Notes: generated by a model not told the origin, from the sequence alone. A DNA stretch of 64,000 nucleotides from CAYVAP01 sp964343195 (GCA_964343195.1 CAYFIR010000001.1:62001-126000), one strand, 5' to 3'. Numbered from the stretch's first letter, positions 21,969 through 31,620 are shown. A program made the numbers and translations.

Positions 21969-23339
21969 CTAAAGCCCGTATTTATTCATTTTCCGGTATA
22001 GAGTCGTACGGCCAAGCCCCAATTCCTTGGCTGCCTGACTGATGTTGCCATGGTGCTTGTTGATCGCATGCATAATGGCCTTTTTCTCTACTTCCTCCAG
22101 GTTGAGTTCGTCTCCTGCTTCAGTTTCCTGAAAAAGGTTTACCTGTTCAGCCCCTTCTGGCACAATCCCATCCGTATCTTCCATGATCACAGCCCGCTCA
22201 ATGGAATGCTGAAGCTCCCGAATATTTCCTGGCCAGGTGTACTGGTTAAGTCTTCGGATTACGTTGGCGGGAATCGAAAATCCTTCCCGATTATATTTCT
22301 CTGTGTAAATTTTTAGAAAGTGTCTGGTTATCAGCTCAATATCTCCTTCTCGGTCGCGAAGGGGAGGCAACTTGAGTTCAACCGTATTGATGCGGTAAAG
22401 CAGATCCTGACGAAAGGTCTTTTCATGGACCATTTCATGCAGGGGCATATTGGTTGCACAAATCAGGCGAACATCGACTGTTTTACTCTGATTGGAACCC
22501 ACTCGGGTAATGGTTCTGCTCTGAAGGGCGGTCAGGAGCTTCGCCTGTAAGGGGAGACTGAGATTTCCAATCTCGTCAAGGAAAAGGGTCCCTCCATGTG
22601 CTGCTTCAAAGCGTCCGATGCGATCTTCGCGGGCATCGGTAAAAGCACCTTTTACATGGCCAAAAAGCTCAGACTCAAAGAGCGTATCTGAAATAGCCCC
22701 CATGTCCACATGGACAAATGCCTGATCGGCCCGATTGGATTGTTGGTGCAACTCTCTGGCTACCAGCTCTTTTCCGGTTCCATTTTCTCCTAATACCAGT
22801 ACGTTGGCATCGGTTGAGGCAACCTTGGATATGTTGTGAAATACCTTGACCATGGAAGGAGACTCTCCCAGCATCAGGGGTTGATCGCCAGCAGCACTGG
22901 AAACGGCATCTGATTTCCCGTTAGATTTTCCTGCATTTAGGGTCGGAGCCGGAGATTGAATCGCGGATAAAACTGAAGCTAGTAATGCTTCATTATCCCA
23001 GGGCTTCACCACAAAATCAGTAGCTCCATCTTTCATGGCTTTTACCGCCAGGCTTACATCTCCATATGCTGTCATCAGCACTACATGTGTCTGAGGTGCT
23101 GCTTTCTTGATCTTTTTGAGCCAGCGTAGTCCCTCTTTCCCGCTCGTAAACCCTGCGGTAAAGTTCATGTCGAGCAAAACCAGGTCAAAAGTATCCTGAT
23201 CCAGCAGTTGGGAAATCTGGTGAGGGCTGCTCTCGGTCTGAATGGAAGAGAATTTTGACTTGAGTACAATGCGGGCGGTAGTCAAAATGTCCACGTCATC
23301 ATCAACCACCAATATGTTCGCTTGTACTTTTTTGGCCAT
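21969..23339 (-). CDS. Sigma54-dependent response regulator (NtrC family)
   Basis: 456 aa from the ATG at 23,339; an upstream frame start at 23,363 lies in the promoter. Receiver domain (about 8-125; acidic VDDD, phosphorylated Asp in LLDMNF), sigma54 AAA+ domain (about 165-390; Walker A GENGTGKE, GAFTDA loop contacting sigma54) and a Fis-type HTH C-terminus (GNISQAAKELGLGRTTLYRK). It activates sigma54 promoters when phosphorylated by a histidine kinase; no kinase is adjacent, but an NtrY-like one lies at 56 kb. Strong family call. Confidence 0.95.
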   Translation of the reverse strand: MAKKVQANILVVDDDVDILTTARIVLKSKFSSIQTESSPHQISQLLDQDTFDLVLLDMNFTAGFTSGKEGLRWLKKIKKAAPQTHVVLMTAYGDVSLAVKAMKDGATDFVVKPWDNEALLASVLSAIQSPAPTLNAGKSNGKSDAVSSAAGDQPLMLGESPSMVKVFHNISKVASTDANVLVLGENGTGKELVARELHQQSNRADQAFVHVDMGAISDTLFESELFGHVKGAFTDAREDRIGRFEAAHGGTLFLDEIGNLSLPLQAKLLTALQSRTITRVGSNQSKTVDVRLICATNMPLHEMVHEKTFRQDLLYRINTVELKLPPLRDREGDIELITRHFLKIYTEKYNREGFSIPANVIRRLNQYTWPGNIRELQHSIERAVIMEDTDGIVPEGAEQVNLFQETEAGDELNLEEVEKKAIMHAINKHHGNISQAAKELGLGRTTLYRKMNKYGL

Positions 23340-23360
23340 GGGGATTACCCTTTGTTTAAT

Positions 23361-23368
23361 CAAATATA
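23361..23368 (-). promoter_or_regulatory. Promoter -7 box of the response regulator gene
   Basis: TATATTTG on the minus strand matches the Bacteroidota -7 consensus TAnnTTTG, 21 bases upstream of the ATG. It supports the short start of the gene. No clear TTTG box at -33. Confidence 0.6.
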
Positions 23369-23414
23369 CAGCCCATGAGGTCGATTTGAAAATAGGAACC
23401 GACTCAGTTTCAGC

Positions 23415-23804
23415 CTAATCATCCAGATCCTCCAAACGAATTTCTGACAATCTCAGGTTTGCATGAGAAACAAGATCCCTGGCGATTTCCAGATCTCTTT
23501 TCTTGAATTTCAGCTTTAGTTGCCCATCATCTACACCAGGGATTCCATCAAGTGCCCCAAGTGTAGTAGGCCGTAGGGTTATCGATCGGGTGAACCAGTT
23601 ACTCTTCAGCTCAAATTTGTAAATATCCCGAAGCGATACATGCCGGGTTCCCGTGTTGCCTTTGAATATTCCCACCAGGTTGTCCTGGGTTTGAAATTCG
23701 ATGCGTACCTGATCGCCATCCAGCGAAAGGAGGCCATTTACCTTGGCCAGACCACTGTACAAATCGTCTATGAAAAATGGCAAACTCAACCGATGAGGAA
23801 GCAT
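23415..23804 (-). CDS. Hypothetical protein, PH-like beta-rich domain
   Basis: 129 aa, no signal peptide. Alternating hydrophobic residues suggest a PH- or GRAM-like beta barrel ending in a helix (LVSHANLRLSEIRLEDLDD). Unknown family. Reads in the same direction as the response regulator and the PBP gene, perhaps co-transcribed. Confidence 0.7.
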   Translation of the reverse strand: MLPHRLSLPFFIDDLYSGLAKVNGLLSLDGDQVRIEFQTQDNLVGIFKGNTGTRHVSLRDIYKFELKSNWFTRSITLRPTTLGALDGIPGVDDGQLKLKFKKRDLEIARDLVSHANLRLSEIRLEDLDD

Positions 23805-23904
23805 GGTGTTGATCGTTATGACCCTAAGTTAGAAAGATTCAGGTGGGAGAAAAAGAATGTCTCCCCCAAAACAAAAAGACGGAGTGTAGCCAGGAAAGAT
23901 GAAA

Positions 23905-26166
23905 TCATTGAACCTGGAACAGGGAATCCTTTCGCTTTTGCTCCTGATACCACTCCTTGAACTCAGACATGGCTACCGGGAACCAAAGGTCCTCACAGTC
24001 TAGTTCGGCCTGTTCCTCCTCTGTTAGCTGTACAAAATGGCTTTTTCCCATCTCCCGAAACTCCTCATCCGCCAATACCCGTTTCATGAACTGCCCCCAA
24101 ATCGGCAGAGCTGTAGCCGCCCCCTGTCCCCGGGCCATAGACCGGAAGTGAATGGAAGGATCATTTGCCCCCACCCATACTCCGGCTAAAAGATCTGGTG
24201 TAGCCCCAATGAACCATCCATCAGTCTGGGATTGAGTCGTACCGGTTTTCCCTGCGATTTCATTGCGTAATCCATATCGCGAACGGACCCCTCGCCCGGT
24301 TCCGTGGTCCACCACATTCCGCATCATGTACGTCATGGTTTTCGCGGTGGTAGGTTCAATGACCGGATCGAGCCGCTGCTCTGAAGCAGCATCCCAGATC
24401 AAACTACCGTTGGAGTCCTCAATTCTTAAAATTGGCACAGGAGAAACCGAAAAACCTCCATTAAAGAAGGAAGCATAGGCACCCAGCATTTCAAAAAGGG
24501 AGGCCTCCGCAGTTCCAAGTGCAATGGAAGGGACTGAAGGTATGTCTCCCTTAAGTCCTAACCGGCCAGCTAAATCAACGACTTTTCCCGCCCCAACTTC
24601 CATAATCAGATTGACTGCCACTACATTTACAGAATTGGTCAGAGCTCCCCGCATGGAATATTCGCCTCCATAGCTATTATCAGAGTTTTCGGGGGTCCAG
24701 TCGTTGTAGTCACTGAACACAACTTTCTCGTTGGGGGTATATTCACAGGGAGGCATCCCTGACTCAAGTGCCGTCGCATAAACCAGGGGTTTGAATACCG
24801 ATCCAGTCTGTCGTCGGCTCGTTACGTGATCATATTGATAAAAACGATGGTCCAGTCCTCCTACCCACGCCTTGATGTGCCCACTGCCGGGATCGATTGC
24901 CAACACTCCCGCCTGAAGCAGGGTTTCGGAATACAAAATGGAGTCGATGAGGCTGATTTCCATTTCCTCCGGACCGTCCCAACCAAACATCATCCTCTTG
25001 GCTGGCAGGCGGAGCAAAGAATCTATTTCCTCATCTTCATACCCTTTTTGCTTGAACCGACGATAGGAGGGAGTATGACTCAGGCGACGATTCAGCGTCT
25101 GGCCAAAAACCCGTTCATAGTTTCTGCTCCCCCAGTCTCTGCTAAAGTTTTTCTGGATTCGCTCCATCTCCTGCCGAAGAGCATGCTGGGCATAGCCTTG
25201 CAACTTGCTGTGCATGGGAGTGATGATCCGAAGCCCATCGGTATAAAGGTTCCAGCCTTTTCCGTCCCTCCGGGGGTGCTCCTTGAACCAGGTTTTCAGG
25301 TATTGCCGTAGATAGGCCATAAAGTAAGGGGCCAGTCCATCGTGGTGGGTTGCATAGTGAAAATTCAGATCCAAGGGCTTATCCAGCAGTGAATCAATTT
25401 CTGAAGCGTGCAGGTAGCCGTTTTTGTGCATTTGGTGAAAAACGACGTTTCGTCGATTTCTGGCACGATCGGGATAGGTTCGGGGATTATAGGAACTTGT
25501 TCCCTTGAGCATGCCCACCAGGACAGCGGCCTGCTCTACCTGAAGGTTTGCAGCAGACACATGAAAATATCGCTGTGAGGCGACTTCTATTCCGAAGGAA
25601 TTTTCTCCAAAAGAAACCGAATTAAGGTATCCCATCAGAATTTCTTCCTTGCCAAAAACGGCTTCGAGTCGCTCAGCCAGAATCATCTCCCGCAACTTAT
25701 TGACAGGAAGGGTGAACCATCCGAGTTCCCAACGTGGATACAGGTTTTTTGCCAGCTGCATCGTAAGGGTACTCCCTCCTCCAGCACTTTTCTCCTGCAG
25801 CAGTAGTGTTTTGAAAAATACCCGACCCAAACTTCGAAAATCAATCCCGCTGTGCTCATAAAACCGGACATCCTCTGTTGCAATTAAGGCATTCACCAGG
25901 CAGTCAGCGACTTCATCACGGCTTACCGGTACGCGGTCCTGCACATAATATTTGCCAATCAGTTTTCCATCTATTGTATATACCTCTGTCGAAGCGTTGA
26001 TTTTCATGGGCCGCATATCAGAGGCGGCTGGTATTTCACCAAAAATCTCCCATAGGATTAGTTGATGGATCAGCAACATTATGAACATCCCAAACAAACC
26101 AAGTCCAATGGGAATAGCCACCCATGCGGTTGATTGTTGAATCACACGTCGAAGCCCATTATACAT
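23905..26166 (-). CDS. Bifunctional penicillin-binding protein 1 (class A)
   Basis: 753 aa from the ATG at 26,166 (a TTG at 26,217 would add 17 residues). Membrane helix near the N-terminus; GT51 glycosyltransferase (EDVRFYEHSGID, GGGSTLTMQLAKNLY); transpeptidase with the SVFK active-site motif, SVN and KTGT. It polymerises and cross-links peptidoglycan at the cytoplasmic membrane. Stand-alone gene; typical length for class A PBPs of Bacteroidota. Confidence 0.95.
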   Translation of the reverse strand: MYNGLRRVIQQSTAWVAIPIGLGLFGMFIMLLIHQLILWEIFGEIPAASDMRPMKINASTEVYTIDGKLIGKYYVQDRVPVSRDEVADCLVNALIATEDVRFYEHSGIDFRSLGRVFFKTLLLQEKSAGGGSTLTMQLAKNLYPRWELGWFTLPVNKLREMILAERLEAVFGKEEILMGYLNSVSFGENSFGIEVASQRYFHVSAANLQVEQAAVLVGMLKGTSSYNPRTYPDRARNRRNVVFHQMHKNGYLHASEIDSLLDKPLDLNFHYATHHDGLAPYFMAYLRQYLKTWFKEHPRRDGKGWNLYTDGLRIITPMHSKLQGYAQHALRQEMERIQKNFSRDWGSRNYERVFGQTLNRRLSHTPSYRRFKQKGYEDEEIDSLLRLPAKRMMFGWDGPEEMEISLIDSILYSETLLQAGVLAIDPGSGHIKAWVGGLDHRFYQYDHVTSRRQTGSVFKPLVYATALESGMPPCEYTPNEKVVFSDYNDWTPENSDNSYGGEYSMRGALTNSVNVVAVNLIMEVGAGKVVDLAGRLGLKGDIPSVPSIALGTAEASLFEMLGAYASFFNGGFSVSPVPILRIEDSNGSLIWDAASEQRLDPVIEPTTAKTMTYMMRNVVDHGTGRGVRSRYGLRNEIAGKTGTTQSQTDGWFIGATPDLLAGVWVGANDPSIHFRSMARGQGAATALPIWGQFMKRVLADEEFREMGKSHFVQLTEEEQAELDCEDLWFPVAMSEFKEWYQEQKRKDSLFQVQ

Positions 26167-26484
26167 GGACCTTGCGATCTGTCTGAGCCAGGATAAGGTT
26201 ACGCGCTGGGGTATCAAGAGATAAGAAGTTTAAGGCTAAGTAACGCTCAAAAAATTTGTTGGCCTTCTTCGCGTCCTATCTACCGATAAATCGGCATCCA
26301 TGATCCGCTTCAGAAAACCCTCACCTGGTTCCGACAAACCGGAATCTGCGACGCGCCAGGATCGGATTTTCTTCCTAGATTCCCGATAAATCGAGGACCT
26401 GCGACTGAAACGAGACCGCTAACCGAACTAGGGAAGTTACTCTTCTCGCGTTACTAAAGCTAAATTTAGCCAATTCCTGGAATA
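26167..26484. other. Intergenic gap between PBP1 and treZ
   Basis: About 318 bases without a convincing gene. It holds two similar dyads, CCGATAAATCGG near 26,282 and CCCGATAAATCG near 26,386. I see no DnaA boxes, promoter box or terminator that can be defended. Confidence 0.6.
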
Positions 26485-28311
26485 TCAGGCATCCCAAAGT
26501 TCAAACATTACAACAGATCTCGGCTCCAGCCTGAATGGTTCTGCCGGATTGATATTGGGGGGAAGGTGCTCACCTGGACCTCCCCAAACCGGATCTGCAG
26601 AATTAAGTACAATGGCACCAGAGCGATTTTCGGTCCAGGTAATGGTCTGAGGTTCTCGCCCGACATTCATCCAGCAAACCAGTTGATGGTCAGCGTCACC
26701 CCGTAGGAGTGATAATACCTGCCTGGCTTCGTCAGCCCAGGCCCGGGTCTGGAAACGGTCATGCTGGCTGAGAATGGGATGCTCTTTTTTCCACAGTATC
26801 CACTGCTTGTAGTAGTTTCGGAGGATGTCGCGTTCCCTCCCTGACCAGTCCCAGCTAAGTTTGCTTTGGTTAAAGGTCTTTTCTGACTGAGGGTCAGGCG
26901 TTTCGCCATCCCCCATGAATGCTGAAAATTCCGCCTGGCGCCCGTTTCTCACGGCTTCCACCAGGTCCGGGTCACCATGGCTTACGAAATAGAGGAAAGG
27001 ATTTTCTTCCCCGTATTCTTCGCCCATGAAAATCAATGGGATATATGGCCCGACAAACAGCATAGCCGCCGCAAGCTTTTGGGTCTCAAAATCTACCAGT
27101 TTGGCCCAGCGATCCCCCATCATTCGGTTACCGACCTGATCGTGGTTTTGAATAAAGTTGACAAACCGGTCTCCTTCCAGGTCTTTGACTTTTGAGCCAA
27201 AGGTCCGTTGTCGATGTGGGGAGTAGATTCCATCGTAAACGAAGGCATCGTTATAAGCTTTGGCCAATAGAGAAAGGGTTCCAAAATCAGAATAATACCC
27301 TGACCTTTCATCGGTTAGCAGCGCATGGACGCTATGATGGAATTCATCGGCCCACTGTGCATCCAGGCCATATCCTCCTACTGCTTTTTCAACCAGGTAC
27401 CGACGATCATTTAGGTCACACTCGCCTATGACAGTATAGTTCTGACGGGTTTTATCACTCAGGCTTTTGACAAAGTCACTTAATTCGGAAAGGAAATGAC
27501 GTGCTCCTCGATCGATAATCGCATGAACCGCATCCAGCCTGAATCCATCCAGGTGAAAATCTTCCAGCCACATACGAGCGTTTTCCAGATAGTAGTGCCG
27601 TACGGCATCACATTGCGGACCTTCGAAGTTGAGTGCCCTTCCCCATGGGGTCAGGTAGGACTCTGAAAAATAGGGACCATATTCTGCCAGATAATTCCCT
27701 TCCGGCCCCAGGTGATTATAGACCACATCAAGAATAACCGCCATTCCTCTTTGGTGGCAAGCATCTACCAAAGCCATTAACCCAACTGGGCCGCCATAAG
27801 ATTTTTGTGCCGCAAAGGGATATACTCCATCATAGCCCCAGTTTCGATTTCCAGGGAATTGAGAAATGGGCATTAGTTCAAGCACGTTGATACCCAGATC
27901 CTGCAAGTCATCCAAACGATCGATCACCGCCGCAAATGTTCCCTCCTCAGTGAACGTTCCTACGTGGAGCTCATATATAACCCACTGATTACGAGGCAGT
28001 CCTCCCCAATCCTGGTCCTGCCATTCGTACCGTGACAGATCTACTACAGCAGAACTCTCATGTACTCCGTCAGGTTGATAGCGGGAGGCTGGGTCCGGTA
28101 ATTTTCGCCCCCCATCCTGGCTGTACCGGTATCGGGTTCCAGGGGTTATGTCCGGCAGGCTGATAGTCCAGTAACCGAAAGGGAGAGATTTGAGGTCAAT
28201 TTCCTGTTCGCCACCTTCCAGGTGAAGGGTCACCTGCTGCGCTGATGGAGCCCAAACTGTAAAGTGACAATGCTTTTTTGAGTCGTAGTAGGTGCCTATT
28301 CTTGGGTGCAT
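26485..28311 (-). CDS. treZ: Malto-oligosyltrehalose trehalohydrolase (TreZ)
   Basis: 608 aa. N-terminal beta domain (about 1-90, carbohydrate-binding type) and a GH13 barrel with the conserved segments DVVYNHLGPEG, DGFRLDAVHAI, VIGECDLND and NHDQVGNR. It cleaves trehalose from maltooligosyltrehalose made by TreY. TreY is not adjacent, so the partner is elsewhere or the protein acts on another alpha-glucan. Length and motifs fit TreZ well; a branching-enzyme-like role is a weaker alternative. Confidence 0.85.
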   Translation of the reverse strand: MHPRIGTYYDSKKHCHFTVWAPSAQQVTLHLEGGEQEIDLKSLPFGYWTISLPDITPGTRYRYSQDGGRKLPDPASRYQPDGVHESSAVVDLSRYEWQDQDWGGLPRNQWVIYELHVGTFTEEGTFAAVIDRLDDLQDLGINVLELMPISQFPGNRNWGYDGVYPFAAQKSYGGPVGLMALVDACHQRGMAVILDVVYNHLGPEGNYLAEYGPYFSESYLTPWGRALNFEGPQCDAVRHYYLENARMWLEDFHLDGFRLDAVHAIIDRGARHFLSELSDFVKSLSDKTRQNYTVIGECDLNDRRYLVEKAVGGYGLDAQWADEFHHSVHALLTDERSGYYSDFGTLSLLAKAYNDAFVYDGIYSPHRQRTFGSKVKDLEGDRFVNFIQNHDQVGNRMMGDRWAKLVDFETQKLAAAMLFVGPYIPLIFMGEEYGEENPFLYFVSHGDPDLVEAVRNGRQAEFSAFMGDGETPDPQSEKTFNQSKLSWDWSGRERDILRNYYKQWILWKKEHPILSQHDRFQTRAWADEARQVLSLLRGDADHQLVCWMNVGREPQTITWTENRSGAIVLNSADPVWGGPGEHLPPNINPAEPFRLEPRSVVMFELWDA

Positions 28312-28435
28312 GGAGGGAGTTGTTTCTGTGATGCTGGCTGGAACTGTTTCCTGGGTTTCAATATCTCAGACAGTCTTATAAAAAGTAGTGTATCCTGACC
28401 AGAGTTCAAAGTTCCTGAGTTGCTCTCCTTCCTGA

Positions 28436-28900
28436 TTAGTCACTTAGCCGTGCAGACTCAAATGCCTGAACCCGCTCCGCAAAGTCAGTGGGCATGGCTG
28501 CTTTTCGCAGTGAGCGAAAGTCGTAGTTTACCATTTCTGCTCTGGCTTTGGCACAGGTCTGAATACGATTTTCGCTCACAAGGATGGTTTCCATCGCAAA
28601 GCGTTCTTCCTGCAAGTCGATGACTTTGGTGCCTATCCAGATATTATCCGGGAAGAAGACGGGAGCGAAATACCTGATCTGGAGCTTTGCCAGAATAGGT
28701 CCGGAATCTGGGGTTCCCTTCCCAAAAGTTTCAGGGTCAAACTCCTGGTAGTAGGCGATTCGGCCGGTTTCGGCCCATCGCGCATGAACTGTGTTGTTCA
28801 CATGATGGGCAATATCGAGTTCTCCCCACTGGACTGGCTGCATGGTTACTACCGGGTAGGGAGCGAGATATTTAGTGAGGGCGGAAGGAATGGCAGGCAT
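28436..28900 (-). CDS. Acyl-CoA thioesterase (hotdog fold)
   Basis: 154 aa. Contains the 4HBT hotdog motif WGELDIAHHVNN, with the Asp/His residues of the family. It hydrolyses acyl-CoA or acyl-ACP thioesters in the cytoplasm; the substrate is unknown. It lies 13 bases after a paralogue with the same fold; the two diverged copies may handle different acyl chains. Confidence 0.85.
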   Translation of the reverse strand: MPAIPSALTKYLAPYPVVTMQPVQWGELDIAHHVNNTVHARWAETGRIAYYQEFDPETFGKGTPDSGPILAKLQIRYFAPVFFPDNIWIGTKVIDLQEERFAMETILVSENRIQTCAKARAEMVNYDFRSLRKAAMPTDFAERVQAFESARLSD

Positions 28901-28913
28901 AGGTGTGTCGGGT

Positions 28914-29378
28914 TTAGCTGATTTTCATTTCCAGTTCCAAAATGGCGTTGCGCAAGGACGGTGGCAATTGGGCCTTTTCTCTATTCTGGTAATCGTAGGT
29001 CACAATGATAGCTTCGTTGATCGCAGCCGTTCGTTCATACTTTTCAGATGCGATGAGGGTTTCCATGAAGAACCGATCTTCTGCCACTCTCGTACACCTT
29101 GTTCCAATCAATACCACATCTGGATATGTCAGGGGGAAAACATACTTGCATTCAGTTGATGAGAGGATAGGCCCTACCTTATGTGGATTATCTTCGATAT
29201 TGATCCAGTCAATCTGCCCAAAATAATCCATGCGCCCGGCTTCGACCCACTGTAGGTATCGGACGTTGTTGACATGTTGGAGGGCATCCATCTCGGCCCA
29301 CTGCACAGGTACCCGGGTGACCACTGGATAGGGTTCAAGTACTTCCTGAAGTTTGACGGATTCTGATAGTATCGCCAT
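28914..29378 (-). CDS. Acyl-CoA thioesterase (hotdog fold), paralogue
   Basis: 154 aa from the ATG at 29,378 (a GTG at 29,387 is possible). Motif WAEMDALQHVNN matches the hotdog thioesterase family. Tandem with the next gene, which shares most of its N-terminal region, evidence of an ancient duplication. Promoter box TACATTTG at 29,395 supports the ATG start. Confidence 0.85.
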   Translation of the reverse strand: MAILSESVKLQEVLEPYPVVTRVPVQWAEMDALQHVNNVRYLQWVEAGRMDYFGQIDWINIEDNPHKVGPILSSTECKYVFPLTYPDVVLIGTRCTRVAEDRFFMETLIASEKYERTAAINEAIIVTYDYQNREKAQLPPSLRNAILELEMKIS

Positions 29379-29853
29379 GGTTTTCACTTTTCAACAAATG
29401 TAAACATCAAAAATCTCTTACAACAGACAGTAAAAGCTGATAATCAGGCACCTGCAAAAACTAGCTACTTGGTTTCCACTAGTTTTACCATGGTTTTCCA
29501 CAAACTTTTCCACACAAAATGTCTTTCGTTAACTGAATGTTAGGAATTCATGAAAATATTTCAGTCAGAAAACTAATTATGGTGAGTCTAAAAAATATGG
29601 CAAAGAGACATGTCCTGATTATCAGGATCATTGCCTGGTTATCCTCATCTTACCCACAGCTTATCCACATAGTTATACACAGCTTGGATGATTGTTTTGG
29701 CAAAAAATACTCCGATTCACGTAATGGGTTAGGGTAAATCCGATTCTCTTACATATAAAGTCGATTTCAAACGTTTCCACCACCACTTCTTATCCCCACT
29801 TTTGCCTATGATGCATTGGTACCCTATTTCTTATTATTCCAAAACCGATCACT
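29379..29853. other. Gap with five DnaA-box-like sites, possible origin part
   Basis: 475 bases without a convincing gene. Boxes on the plus strand: TTTTCCACA at 29,494 and 29,506 (12 apart), TTACCCACA at 29,650, TTATCCACA at 29,661 and TTATACACA at 29,673 (11 and 12 apart). Two are exact TTATNCACA. The phased direct repeats resemble an oriC or a DnaA-regulated promoter, but no skew change is seen here. Confidence 0.6.
29395..29402 (-). promoter_or_regulatory. Promoter -7 box of the thioesterase pair
   Basis: TACATTTG on the minus strand matches TAnnTTTG, 16 bases upstream of the ATG. A TTG at about 29,421 on the minus strand is at a suitable -33 distance. Confidence 0.55.
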
Positions 29854-30753
29854 ATGAAAAAGCTCATAGCTTGTTTGCTGGGAGTATGGGTACTGGGATC
29901 TGCTCAGGCACAGTTGACCATTCGACAGGATGACCATTTCTGGCGTAAACGTGTAGTTAACCGACTAGACCTTCAGGAAAAAATTAACCGTCCGTTAGTA
30001 GAACATGCTTCTGTTTACTACCGGGATGGAGACCGCAGCTTTGACCACACCGATGGACTTGTAGCTGCCTTGATTGATGGCCTACAACAGGGTCATTATT
30101 CCGCTTATGATCCCGACGACTGGGATAAAACGCTTGGTTATGAGGAAGTTGCGAATCGGGCCAGGGAGTGGAACCGGGATGCTACCTATGCTTTCCCAGG
30201 TGAAGATATGGCTGGGTTTGAATCATTTGAACCTGCAACCTCAGAAGATACAGACCTATTTGAAGCCAGCGATGAAACCGATGATTTTGGTTCAGTATAC
30301 TTTGATGATGACCGTGTCATCGATCCATACTGGGAAACCGGTATGAACCCTGATGAGGAAGAAGGGGAAAAAACAGAAGCGACCAACTTCGACCTGATGC
30401 CATATGAGGAGGTTATCCACATTGTCGAAGACTGGGTATTTGATAAGAACCGATCCATGATGGTTCAGCAAATAGACTTCTTTGAAGTTATTTGGGTGGA
30501 TCCTAATGGGGTTCTCCCCGAAAAAATTCTGGCGCGTTTCCTATGGGAGGATGTTGAACCAGTCCTTGATGAAACCATGTGGCATGCCAGATTCAATGAC
30601 GCAACCAGTCACTCTATTTCTGATGCAATCACGTTAAGGCTTTTCCATTCTTATCCCATCAGCATTGGGGGGCACCCCATCAGATCCCTGGAAGAAGCCG
30701 ATCGCAGGTATCAGGAAATGATTGAATTTGAAGCATACCTCTGGAGCAACTGA
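29854..30753 (+). CDS. GldN/PorN-type protein of the type IX secretion system
   Basis: 299 aa with an N-terminal signal peptide (MKKLIACLLGVWVLGSAQAQ). The body matches GldN: FWRKRVVNRLDLQEKINRPL...DGLVAALIDGLQQGHYSAY and, after an acidic insert, MPYEEVIHIVEDWVFDKN...PVLDETMWHARFNDA. GldN/PorN forms a periplasmic ring with GldK that couples the GldLM motor to the secretion pore. The usual neighbours gldK, gldL and gldM are absent; with an acidic insert of about 50 residues (130-185), this is probably a divergent paralogue. Family call firm; role of paralogue inferred. Confidence 0.85.
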   Translation: MKKLIACLLGVWVLGSAQAQLTIRQDDHFWRKRVVNRLDLQEKINRPLVEHASVYYRDGDRSFDHTDGLVAALIDGLQQGHYSAYDPDDWDKTLGYEEVANRAREWNRDATYAFPGEDMAGFESFEPATSEDTDLFEASDETDDFGSVYFDDDRVIDPYWETGMNPDEEEGEKTEATNFDLMPYEEVIHIVEDWVFDKNRSMMVQQIDFFEVIWVDPNGVLPEKILARFLWEDVEPVLDETMWHARFNDATSHSISDAITLRLFHSYPISIGGHPIRSLEEADRRYQEMIEFEAYLWSN

Positions 30754-30803
30754 TTTCATAAAATCCTGAATAAATCTTTCTTAAGATTGAGCTTAGACGA
30801 AGC

Positions 30804-30836
30804 AGCGGGCCCTTTGGGGTCCGCTTTCTTTTTTTC
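30804..30836 (+). terminator. Terminator of the gldN-like gene
   Basis: Stem AGCGGGCCC/GGGTCCGCT with TTTG loop, followed by a run of T residues. It lies about 50 bases past the stop. Confidence 0.85.
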
Positions 30837-30910
30837 CGCAATTGTAATTCTTTGTTTTCCGCTATCTTATGTAACAGGTTATATCCCTCCTTTCTTTCTC
30901 AACCATAGTT

Positions 30911-30926
30911 GTTTCCACGTGGAACA
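30911..30926. promoter_or_regulatory. parS-like site (14 of 16)
   Basis: GTTTCCACGTGGAACA, with a perfect TTCCACGTGGAA core and two mismatches to the palindrome TGTTCCACGTGGAACA. ParB binds such sites near the origin. Confidence 0.6.
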
Positions 30927-30946
30927 AGTTAACTCCTGTTATCCCC

Positions 30947-31543
30947 ATGACTTTTCGGATCGAATACTTCTTCATGCTGATTTGGATCTTTTCGATTCAG
31001 ATCACCCAGGCCCAAACGGACAGTCAATGCTACTTTCCAAAGGGAGAGAAGATCGTGGGAATTGAGGACTTTTTTCTGGACATCGACCCGGTTATTGTAC
31101 AGGGTCAAAAACTCAGCGCTGGATACCGACTGGGCATCAGAGCCGGGTATTTTCTGGTAAATGGTTGGAATGTGACAGCGGGGATTTCCCAAAGCGCCAT
31201 TCGTCCGGATCCCAGTCTGCCTCCTCAACTAACCAGAAGGTGGAATATCCTCTATCTTCAAACTCGCTATTACCTGGTTCAGGATCAGCGGTGGACTCCG
31301 TTTGCAGAAGCTGGCCTGAGTATTGCGGGAAACGATCAACGTATTCCCTACTTTGGGCCGGGAGCAGGACTTAGTACTTCTGCCAAGATAGGCCTGGCAC
31401 TCAAAATCAACCAGACCTGGAGTGCGGACCTTGCCATCGCCGGCGTTTATCCCATTGGAGAAGCTACTGTAGAACCATACGGCCGCCCCCCTGAACAATT
31501 GATTGCCTGGGTTCCCAAATGGGGCCTCAATATTCATTGGTAG
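30947..31543 (+). CDS. Outer-membrane beta-barrel-like protein
   Basis: 198 aa with a signal peptide (cleavage after TQAQ), then a repeated amphipathic pattern ending in Trp (LNIHW), typical of small Bacteroidota OMP_b-brl proteins. Gly/Tyr-rich strands fit eight to ten strands. Function unknown; may be a structural or adhesion-related barrel. Confidence 0.7.
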   Translation: MTFRIEYFFMLIWIFSIQITQAQTDSQCYFPKGEKIVGIEDFFLDIDPVIVQGQKLSAGYRLGIRAGYFLVNGWNVTAGISQSAIRPDPSLPPQLTRRWNILYLQTRYYLVQDQRWTPFAEAGLSIAGNDQRIPYFGPGAGLSTSAKIGLALKINQTWSADLAIAGVYPIGEATVEPYGRPPEQLIAWVPKWGLNIHW

Positions 31544-31620
31544 AGGAAATGGTTTGCTACCAGTTGGACAGGGTATTTCCCAATACCCACATCTTTTATG
31601 CCGGACAGAATTGCCTCAAA

